Source: Ypsolopha sequella (Eukaryota > Arthropoda > Insecta > Lepidoptera > Ypsolophidae). From it: a DNA stretch of 64,000 bases. A program made the position numbers and the translations under genes. Under the pieces are notes generated by a model that saw only the letters and a list, made by a program, of their open reading frames with translations, made no database searches and was not told the origin of the DNA. Below are positions 9,301-21,300 of the stretch, in pieces; positions within the stretch are counted from its first letter, which is position 1; each line of letters opens with the position of its first letter. The stretch lies in NCBI GenBank assembly GCA_934047225.1, contig OW203990.1:28251045-28315044 (forward strand), written 5' to 3'.

Positions 9301-12300
9301 AAGGAGGTGTACGAGTGTTGACTCTTCCAGCAATAGTCCGCACTCTGACGATATGATTGTTTTATTAGATCTCCTTACGTTATATAAACGACAGCCACGA
9401 TGTAGAAGAGCTGCACAGTGCGTTTCAACAGCGGCGGCCTGAACAATGGAGCACTTTGCTCCCACATATTGCGCAGCAGAGACCTCGTCAGCCTGAGGTT
9501 GTTCTGCTCTGGGTCTGGGAGCTGGAGCGAGGATACCTGGAAGTGATGAAACAAATAATATGGTGCTTAAGTGAAAGGTAAAGCTCGACCAGGCCGCTGC
9601 CGTAGAGGGACGTATGTTGACCAAATTGGTGACACACTCAGAAATAATTCCCCTTAATAGGAAGTGAAAATTTAATGGTGGTTCATCTAAATGTTGCCTG
9701 GAAGAAATCGCTTTAATTGATAAGGCCACCAGTAAGTTATCTTTTTTCAAGGTGAACAATAAAAAAATATTTGTGTTCTTTTCTAAGTAAATGTAAATGT
9801 GAATAAAGTGTCTTTGAATGAGTACTTTTTGTGGGGATTTCTAATCATAGTGTTGTTTAATTTATCAAAAACCTAACGACTTGATTCATGAGCATTAGTA
9901 AGGAGTTCAGGATCTGAAGATGACCTAGCAAAACGTTAAAACGTAGCAAGATTTTTTAGAAAATATAAACTATGTGTCCGAAATCAGTTTGAATACTCTT
10001 TATAAACCATGTACCATCATATACAGTTTTCTAGACCCACTTTTCGTAATTGTAATAAGGGAACACACGATAGATTCCCAATTGCGTAAAGTTGAAAATA
10101 CGCTGATAAAAATTCCCTCACTTTGAATTCTTCCTTCAAACATCGATGGTTGACGGCGTACATACTCCTCAGCACATCCAGAGCCTCATCGACTCTGCCG
10201 CAATTAGCTAGGAACTTTGGTGACTCGTAAAAGAAATAGATGGCCAAGCCTCCAAGCCCGGAAGGTATGGCCAATACTATGCACAGCAACCGCCAAGGTC
10301 GGAAGATGATGCCCAGCCATGGTAAAGGGGCCGCGAAGTCAAGTTTCAAAGTTGGGTATGTTAGGACTGTAAAAAAAAATGTTGTTATTAAAATAAGGCT
10401 TACTTATTCTAAAAAAGACGTGTTAATTTTTTAATGGTTTATTGGTTGGAACATAATTTGACAAGTTTGACATCCATCCATCAGCCTGTCTTCATCCACT
10501 GCTAGACATAGAACTTTCCAAAATTTTGCCACTCTTGGTGGTCCTTTTGGAAGTAATGCCCATACACACACTGGACAAGTGGGTTGGTGAGCACAGTACT
10601 GAAACCCTTGCACATGTGACGCTGCTGCCCGTCAACAGTCTGTTTTGTTTAAGGGTCGGTATAATGTCAGATGCACAATTTCAAATGAGCATAAAACATT
10701 GTGTAACTTGGTCAATCGGTTTAATAAAAATAATATAGATAATAGACTATAGGGCTGATATTCGTGCAGAAGCAAAAACGCAAAAGCTTTAAGTTCGCTC
10801 GATAGAAAAAAATTATGAAGTTACCTCTATATTTCATGTTTTTCGAGTGTTAAAGGACCTTTCTTAAAACAGTTTGCCTTGAAATTTGTATTAAAAATAA
10901 GAAAACAAATGACCCCGTATAATTGCACGGGGATTTTGAATAATTCTGTTTCGTTTTCATTTAATTTAACATCTAAGAATTGGCGCTTACGTCGATTTAT
11001 TCTGAGACAAGGCGGCGACAAGATATCTCGGTCGCACGCGCTTTTTGTTCCATGCTTTGTTTCGTCACTCACCCGTCGGTCAGTTGTGATCGCTCCGTTG
11101 AGACGGGAGGGCTACGTTTTTGCGCTCTCGACGTCCCGGTTTCGTAATTTAAATAAATCTCGTAATTTGAAACATGGGAAATAATGTATCGACGTATCGT
11201 CGTATCGACGTATCGACGTATCAGCGTATCGACGTATCGTTGTATCGTTGTATCGACGTATCCCCGTATCGACGTATTGACGTATCGACGTATCGGCGTA
11301 TCGACGTATCGTTGTATCGACGTATCCCCGTATCGACGTATCGGCGTATTGACGTATCGTTGTATCGACGTATCCCCGTATCGACGTATCGTCGTATCGA
11401 CGTATCGGCGTATCGACGTATCGGCGTATCGACGTATCGTTGTATCGACGTATCGTTGTATCGTCGTATCCTCGTATCGTCGTATCCTCGTATCGACGTA
11501 TCGTCGTATCGACGTATCGACGTATCCTCGTATCGACGTATCGTCGTATCGACGTATTGCCGTATCGTCGTATCCCCGTATCGACGTATCGTCGTATCGA
11601 CGTATCGGCGTATCGACGTATCGTTGTATCGACGTATCGTCGTATCGTCGTATCGACGTATCGACGTATCGACGTATCGGCGTATCGACGTATCGTTGTA
11701 TCGACGTATCGTTGTATCGACGTATCGTCGTATCGACGTATCGGCGTATCAACGTATCGGCGTATCGACGTATCGTTGTATCGACGTATCCCCGTATCGA
11801 CGTATCGTCGTATCGACGTATCGTTGTATCGACGTATCCCCGTATCGACGTATCGACGTATCGGTGTATCGACGTATCGTTGTATCGACGTATCCCCGTA
11901 TCGACGTATCGGTGTATTGACGTATCGTTGTATCGACGTATCCCCGTATCGACGTATCGTCGTATCGACGTATCGGCGTATCGTTGTATCGACGTATCGT
12001 TGTATCGACGTATCGTCGTATCGACGTATCGTTGTATCATCATCGTTATCATTATCTTTGCAAGTATGACTTTCGAAAAATAATATTTTAAAATATAAAA
12101 ATTAGATGCAAACACAATTACGCAAAAAAATGCCATTGCGAACAAACCGTTTTGTCAACTGGGTTGAATTTTATACATCGTAGATGCATTATACTTATTA
12201 TTGAAAACTAGCACGTGCACGGGTTAATGACCGCGGATCCACACCGCTCGTGGGAGCTAAGAAATAGCGCTCGCGGCCGGTGACGGCCGGTCGCGCAAAC

Positions 12301-15300
12301 AGTTGAGGTGCGGGGATGCGGGGGCAAAATCACTAATTTGTCCAGGTTTATACGCAGCCTTAAGGTCCCAGGCATGGTGGGCCACCTGGTTGTGCCTGCC
12401 TGTTTGAGAGCTGTCCTTTGTAAGTAAGATGGTGTTACTCCACAATCGAGCCTAACACACATTAAATGACATAACAAATTCACATAATGTAATTGATAAG
12501 ATAAGATAAGAAGATAAGTTATGTGATAAAAATTCAGATATTTAATAGTACCCTAAATATCAAGGTAGGTCTCTTGGGAGGTGGTTTGAGGACTTACTGG
12601 CAGCAGCAGCCGGAGAGAAGAGTAGTAGACACGTCATGAGGAGCATGTACTTGTTCCTGACTCTCTGCACACAGGACTCTCCCACTATTGTGTACGCGGC
12701 GGAGTTAGCTGCACAGGAACTGAATAAATTGGATTTATAGTACTTCAAGAAACTTCTGTATACAACTTATGTTTTGTCCACTTGCTCTTTGTTATCTTAT
12801 GTTATCTTTATGGTTTGGTGTGACAAGGTCAGGGGTGGGGTGCGAAGCTCAGCCCTGCTCCTACTTAAGTGTAAATTCATCAACTCTGTTTTCACAGAGT
12901 TTTGAACTGAGTAAACATCAGATCCTGTACGTCAACTGAGAAGCCATAATTTAATGCTTAGTTTTAATTACTGAGGAGAGCTAATTTGACTTGCATATCG
13001 CATCACTCAGATGACGTGACGACTGCGGCGCCAAAGTCTTTGTAAAAAATGCGTTGTAGTTTCTTTTCTAATCGAGGCAGACTGCAACGCCTTGTCAATC
13101 AGTAAAAATTGCGTAAACAAACAAAATTTCTGTGGATACTGCTTGACTATGAAATCATCTATCCGAATCTGTCCCAATCTGTCATACTTTAAACACATTT
13201 ACTACTTCAGTGACCTACACTCCTAACTTATCCTCTGTTTATTTACGTGCATTCCATACAAAATTTTCCATATATGTGTAAATTTATGTATATCTATTCT
13301 TTGTATTATTCAATTTTTTGCCTTAGGAATTACCCATAGTTAACTCTATCTATTCTTTATATTATTGTATTTTTTTCCTTAGCAAATATAGTTAAGGGGC
13401 AATTCTCTCCTTTGCTAATAACTATTTAACTAGCGAAGTTAAAAATCATGCCATCTATTGGTACGATTTTGACGAAGTTCCGCAATACACCAATAGATAA
13501 TACGATTTTAACTTCACTAGTTAACGAATTATTAAAAAATGATTTGCCTCGTACCCAGAGATACCCCGGTTGACCTTATTCATAATTAACTCTATGCGAA
13601 ATTTACTCCAGATTAAACTACCACAGTGTAGTTTATTTTACATTTACATGTGCTCTCTATGTTTTTCTTTCTCATCTTCTTTTTTATCGAAAGGTGCTTG
13701 GAAATATTAGCAATAAGTGCAGCCTATTTACCATATGATATTCTTAACGTCCTCTATAAAATTTACATACATGTTTGTACTTAATGAAATGAGGCGTTCT
13801 TATCTCAAAACTTATAATTACAAAAGATAGGTGAGAGGAAATAAATTATACCATCGGAAAAATATCTTCGTGTACGAAGGTATAATGAGTGAAAATATCC
13901 AATTCCGGAATATTTTTGTCTAAATCATACGGAATTTGGAATTTTGAGATGAATAGATTAGATTCTTGAGATGGTGGATAAGCGACCTTTGTGATTTCTT
14001 GTACAGTTAAATTAAATACTTACAAACAAACAGACAAAAACTTGACGAAAGCCAAAAAGATCCAGTTCGGCGCCAAACTGCATAGACAGGAGAGAACGAA
14101 CCCCACCTGAAATTGTATAAAAGGATTTTTATTAAATTTTGAGTAAAAATGTTTTCTTATCGTCCTTACGGCGTATTAATTAAATAACTCTACTGAAATG
14201 CTGAAAACTAGAAGGAGATAACATTAAAACCACTAAAACTAAAATCAGCTGTTGCATACAAAACTTGACCAAATTTTATCGAACAGTTGACATTTTTTTC
14301 GCGATGTCTGTATTGGCTCTTTATAGTAAAGACTATTTGAAAGGTTTTTCCGCGACTAAAAATCCATCCAGTATGATCACTTTTCATTTTTTATTCTTTT
14401 TTCGTTTATGCTGCATACGTACAATACCAATCGCAAACGGGAGCTGGTGTCAGCTAGCATGAAAATGAAGACCAACTTTTTTAGGGCATTTGCCAAAAGG
14501 TTCCCTCTACAAATTTTTGAGGCTGATCCTCGAAGGCAAGATTCCCGAAAAAAGAGCACCAGGACGTCAACGTCACAAATGAATAAATGACATCAAAGAC
14601 CTTTAGAGACTTCAAGGATGCAGCAATGGATCGCAAGCAATTTAGTCTATTGATCTCCAAACTTCATTTTGACCCAATGATGATGATGACCTACAATGTT
14701 TGAATAGATGGACACCTGCTATCAGGGGGATTCAGTGGTCATCGAGATGTGTAGTAAATTGTGACGAAACAGTCAATAATATAAGGTGAATTTGGTTGAT
14801 ATAGCCAAATTGGAGACTTTGCAAGTGAAGTTTTTAATAAAAAAGGATCAACAACCCTTTGTTTGAAAAACGCGAAATAAATTTTAGACTTCCTGCACTA
14901 ATTGACCCGGAGTTTTCTAAAACAAGTTTTTGGCACAAATAATATTTTTCTTAAATTATTCAGTAATGCACATCCCGCACGCTCACGAGGGCTGGCTGGC
15001 TGGCTGGTACAAAAATTCGGTGCACCGTCATGGTAGAAAAATTCATCGGTCCAGATTCCAGATGAGTACCTCGGTGGCACAGTCGGTACCGTGCCTGGGG
15101 GTCGCAGGTTCAAGTCCTGGCCCGAGTGTTTCAAATATTTGTTTACTTGAAATTTGTTTCTGATTTATTTAATAACGTCATGCACTCTAATAATAAAAGC
15201 AGAATTTTAAATTAATTTCGCTATAAACATATAATCTATTCATAGATTTTTCGATCGCAAATCACCGATATACTACAATAGAATAGAATATAAATAAATG

Positions 15301-18300
15301 TATTTGTCTCAAACACAAAAGGTACTGTCGCCTGCAGTTCAATCTCCATATTGTAAACCATTTTGACCGCTATGAAAACGCAATAAGAACTGCAAACAGG
15401 TCATGCTGGCGTCCGAATACAAAAAAAATACAATAAACAAGGGGTTTGGTGACAAAAAGGCCATCGCTCAGCGTATTGGTGTGAGTGTTAAAGGTTAAAG
15501 TAGATATAAGTCATATATTGTATAGCATAAGTTTTATGTTGAAAAAAAGACATGATCTTGCTAAGTTTCTTGCCCTTCTTCTTAGCAAGACTAATCGAAT
15601 GGGCGGAGGTAGGCATGTATTTATATATGTAACCTATTAGTATGTAGTATATAGGATGGGATTTGGTCGGCCGCCTGGATTCGTGCTGGGGGCTCGGTTG
15701 GTGATCATTGAACCTTGTTCCTGGGGCCGTATTTTTGGGTCGTTCGGGTTCGGTTCGCGTGCGGAAGTGTATGCCTGTCTCATCTTGCAAATGACAAGTT
15801 CTGGTGTGCAACGTGGGATGGGTATGTGCTTTCGCGCGTGGGTTGGGAACGAGCGATTCGGAAATGCGGCTCCTGCGGGCCTATTGTGTATCTCTAGTTG
15901 CCTTCTGGACTGGGTGTCTATCATCAAAAACATAGATATACTATCGAATTCCGATTTCCTAAGGATATGTTCGCACTTGAAGTGACGACACAGTTCGTAA
16001 ATAGTTCAATACCCACTAAAGGCAATTTTGAAATTTCAGTTTTTAGCTATGTTTTTGATGATAGGCACCTCGTGCAGTTGGCAACTAAAGATACACAATA
16101 GGGGGGCTGGTCCCTGGCCGGGTCTCCGGTGTGGGTTCGGGCGGCTGATTGGATTTTACCTTGTATAATATATATTTTACCTATCATTTTAATCGTAAAT
16201 ATATTGCTACATAAATTAAATAAACCTTTAATTTAGTTCATGTACATTTATTATTTTATTACATATATTTTCTTTATTAGATTAAATTTGACGTGTAAAA
16301 AGTGTATATATCTATACCTGCTTTGCAAAATAAACTATTTGAATTTGAATTTGAATTTGTGTGAATCTGCACAGCCCTGATTTTCAGCGTGTCCTTGTTC
16401 AACACGTGTGAAGTAGGTTGATAAAAAGTTAAACAAACAAAACAAAACAAAACAAACCATGCAGATGCAAAGATCTATCTCCATGGTCGTAAAATATCCG
16501 GCTCGATATCAGATTTGAGGTCTTGGCGCACAGGTTATAATATGAAATTCAACGTGTCAACCAGTGTAATGGGAACCAAGTGCATATACATCATACTAGA
16601 ATTATTCTAGCACATATGTGGCCGACTGCCACAAGGAGCAGCCTTTTAGAATAATTGTTTTTAATTACTTACTCGTGCTTATTAGGTCTAGCTTCTAGGA
16701 AATTTTATTTTATATTAGCAGAAGGGCAGAGTAAATTTTATAATAAACTAGCCTTTTACCCGTTTTCGGCTTGGGCGTTATTTTATTAACACCATTTATA
16801 GCTTAATGTTGACCAGGGTTATTGCGATGATAATAAAGAAAACCGGATCCAAATTCGTCTAGTGGTTTCGGAGATGTGCGCGAACAAACAGACAGACAGA
16901 CAAATCGAAAATAATTCTAAAAATGTCTGATTTGTGTGCTATTACTCTTATTTAGTCACCCGTTTTCTATTTTGATTAATTTCCTTCAATGATCAGACAC
17001 GGGTTCTACTGTTCTATTTTTACATATATTGATTTATGTAATTTGATCTCAATTCCATATTTGATATCTATAGATGAATCCCAGCCACGATCTGAACTGC
17101 AATTTATTAAAAAATTTATACTTGTGATTGTCGGCACTTGGTGAAACTTGAAACACATCTTGAATTAAAACACTTGTACTTGTAGTTTCACCGGTTTCGA
17201 ATTTTACTCCATTTTCAAGGGAAGATCTTAATTAAAATATTTTACATGACTGCAGGCACTAGCTCTGAGCAACGCATTATTTGTTTACGTTGCTCAGAGC
17301 TAGTGCCTGGAGTCATGTAATAGTAGTTTATGCTACTAGGGCGAAAAGGATTAAATTACGAGGACGATTTAAAACACGAGCGTAGCGAGTGTTTTAAACG
17401 TAACCGAGTAATTTATTGCTTTTACGCCCGTGTATCATACTACGTTTTTCAATGCATAGTGTGAGGAAATGAAAACAAATATAATCTTGTGAACTTTCAA
17501 TTATAATTGGCTCAAAAGGATTGTATCCAGAGCCGTTAAACAGTGGGAAAAAAGTACAACTTCTATGGTTCACAGGAAAGGTTGCAGGTTAGCCAACCAT
17601 TGCAAATAAATAAAAAAAAATAATAATAATAAAGCCCTAGGGCAAAATAATCGACTTTCTGTTCGGTTTTGATGCATAAAAAGTGGGCTTTTACGAGCAC
17701 ATGCATTGAAAAATATTTTAATTAAGATCTTCCCTTGAAAATGGAGTAAAATCCGAAACCGGTTGGGAGTTAACACAAATAAAGTGAAACTACAAGTACA
17801 AGTGTTTTAATTCAAGATGCAATTTATTATTTTCGTAGCCAAGATCCTTTGTCGACAGGAGACAAAACTTTCAGAAATGCTTTTAATACATAAAATATGT
17901 GTCGAGTCCATCGATTTTTTTATTAAATATATGGACAGGTGGTTGTCTTTATGTCTGAGATGTTGCACCAGAAGTACGAGACCAGCAGAATACCGGAATA
18001 TTGTAAAATGAAGGAATGTCCAACCTGCATGGAGAGCACCAGAGTGAAGCGCCGGCCACGAGTGTCCGAGATGTAGCCCCAGAAGTAGGACACTAGCAGG
18101 ATACCTGGAACATTGGGAATAGCTGTTGGTGGCTTTTGGTCGTAACGTGACGTGACTAAAGTAATTTTAATTGATGACGTCTCATATCTTGTTTCACTTA
18201 AGTAGCAAAAATACTATTATTGTTTAACTAAGTATGTTGTGTCTGCCTGTTATTGGGTATGCACTCTAATTTAAATTGTTAAAGCTATTTTTATACATAT

Positions 18301-21300
18301 GTCATAGTGTAATATCTGTTGGCAAACCTAATAAATAAATAAATAAATATCATCTTCACTGAAAACTGACTGATCAGAAACAAAATCCAATGACGGAAAT
18401 TTATGTTTACGTTAAAACTCAAAAGTACGGGAAATTTAAATGTTTTTCTGAATAATGCAATACTTAGATTATTTAACATTTTTACTATAAGATCATTTCA
18501 CAAGTCTCTAATATAAGTTTGGCTGTATCACCTGTTGTCCTGTGGCATATCCAACTGTTCTTTATATGTGTAAGTTTTAATAGGATTATGTTTATTTTGC
18601 GAAATCCATCGCTATGAATACTCTAAATATTATTAGAGTGCAATACAAACTAGAAAATAACAATCAGAAGCAAATCCAAAGACAAGAATTTGAAAAAATT
18701 CCCCGGGCCAGGATTCGAACCTGCGACCTCTTGTTATCAAGACAAGCGCGCTACCAATTGCGCCACCGAGGTTCCTACCTAGACTGGCGAATTCTTCCAT
18801 CATACTTGTCCACTGTTATTTTTGCATCCGCTTGATATACTAGCTTGTACTGCACATGAGTTTTAATAGGTTGATTATCTAATCAATTTGGTTAAATGAG
18901 TGGAGCTAATGGTCAAATTATTGTTTGAACCTTTAGACTCCACGTGTCAACTTAATATAGTTTATTGCTTACTTTAACTACTAATATAAAATTTTAATTA
19001 AACACTTTATTTAAACTTACCTAACAAGCAATAAATTAATCTAACGAACAATTTTATGGCACTTATCAAGGTACGCTATATGTACTCAGATTTAATTAAA
19101 GACAATTGCGTACCATACTGAGCTTTTCATTATAATAGGTCTTTACATATGAAATTGCCGAAATTTTCTTACAGATTCATAAGTTCATAATTCCTGTAAT
19201 TCAATAGCTATTTCAATTATTTGTTTTTTGTTTCAAAGTTGATTTCAAGGTTTTGCGTCGACGTATTAAATTTTGTTTTTATTTTAGTTTGATTATAAAA
19301 ATTAAATCTACAAAAACAGTTCATCCTATGTGCCATCCATTTCCACGGTAATATTTGTAATATTTTTTTACAGCTGACACTTTTTAATAATTAAATTAAT
19401 GTTGCTGTTAGCTTAATTTTTTCTCATTCATAGCCAAAAGAAAATACACAATTTGGATTTGTCATTCCTAAAAAAATGCAAAAACGTTAATACTGAAAAT
19501 TGAGTTGCCTTCAAATTCTCTAAAGAAAACGACATTTTCATATGTAAAGACCTAATATACAGGTTGTTAATTTGGTCCACAATTTCTGTCACAGATACGC
19601 GTACACGATAAAGTAGCCAAAAAAATTGTAGTTTATTTTAGTTTCGGATGATTTAGCGAATTTTAAGAACGCATACTTCCAGATAAGGTAGAAAAGTGAA
19701 ATTTTGCAAATGTACAAAAAATCTAATCACTAAGAAGGAAAAAGTCAGAAATTTGGAAAATCTGGTCCCCTGGGCCCAAAGTCGTAAAAAATCCCGAACT
19801 GCTCCATGAGCCCAACAATTATTGTTTTCGGTGGGTTTTATAATTTTCAACATGTAAAACTGTATCGATTGGGCTTCAAATTCAGAGCAACTTGATGTAG
19901 CTTAATATATAAGGTCTTTCAATTTAAATGGAAAGTAATTTAGAAGGTGATTCAGTATCTTAAATATATCACATTCCACTGCAAAGCACTTTTATTTGCG
20001 CGAACTTTTTTTCACTTCTCAGTACAAAGTGGTCCGATCAGCTGACTCAGTTTGTAAGGACAAGTGAAGAAAAAGTTCGCGCAAAAAAAAGTACTTTGCA
20101 GTGAAATGTGATGTATTAACGATACTGAATCACCTCCTGAATTACTTTCCAATTAAATTGACAGACCTTATATAATTGTAATAACTCATGAAGTAGTTAT
20201 AATAATAACTAATGAAAATTTTTTAAAACAATAAAGTTTACGCCAACAAAAATGTCTCGCTGAAACGGTCGAAGGGGCAACGGTTTTTTAAAATTTATTT
20301 TTTCATATGTTTAATCGCGCGCGACGCAACTTAGTTGATTCACAAGTGCGAGGAGCGTGACACGCTATAGTATGCCACGCTACTCGCACCTGTGATTCAA
20401 TAAAGTCGCATCGCGTGCTATTAAACATTATGCTAAGGGGCCATGTGTGCGAACTTTCAAAAGTCTACAAGCCTATATGTATAATATTCTATAACATTCT
20501 ACATAGACTATAAAAGACTATAAGCAAATTGTTTTGATTGATTTTTTGATAGTTCAGCAAATCGCTTACTTTTTTTAGGGATCCGTAGTACCTAAAAGGT
20601 ACAAAAGGAACCTTTATGGTGAGACTCCGTTGTCCATCTATCCGTCCATCTATATGTCACAGGTGTAAAAAAATTGAAAATTTTTAAATTGTTCATAATT
20701 CCAATTCAAAACATGAATATGAATATCAAACTGTAGATGTTAAAGAGCTGATTGTAAAAATATACACTTTACCTATATTTACTTGCACTGATTTCGAGAA
20801 ATCTTAGTAAATCCACAAAAAAAAATGTCGCCGATACTGGTGGACCGAAAAATATAAAATAATGTTGATTGTAGGTCATATCATAACCGACCAATTACAG
20901 GAAAACTACAGCGATTTAAAAAAAGTTGAACACAAAAGAGAAATATAAAAAAAGTTAAATAAATAAAAAAAATATTTTTTAAAAATACAATTTGGGTATC
21001 AAATTGCAGGTATGAATGAGTTGATTGTAAAAATATACAGTTTGAGTCTATTTATTAGAATCTATTTTGTGAAATCCTCGATAAAACCACAAAAAAATGT
21101 AAATATGTCCAAAACTGGTGGACCGAAAAATATGAAAAACATCATGGTAATATGGTAATGTGCTTACGTAAAGATTATAGGAAAAATATAGCCGTTGAGA
21201 AATTCACGAAAACAAAGTTACAAAATTCCTAAAACTGTCGATTAGGAGGAACACTACGCGAGTCTGACTCGCACTTGACCGGTTTTTTTAACCTACTTTT

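Noticed and set aside
11069..12145. 358-residue open frame on - and long frames on +
   Set aside because: Produced by an 8-bp satellite whose every frame is open; identical peptides in all registers show there is no coding selection.
14898..15134. 78-residue frame on - containing QDLNLRPPG
   Set aside because: Antisense reading of a SINE head, a well-known false ORF.
17570..17776. 68-residue frame on - similar to one at 58425-58634
   Set aside because: Both are the same dispersed repeat; frames differ by indels and share no start.
18705..18778. Functional tRNA-Ile gene
   Set aside because: The head resembles tRNA-Ile, but it continues into a SINE body shared with 15063-15196 and no clean acceptor stem was seen.
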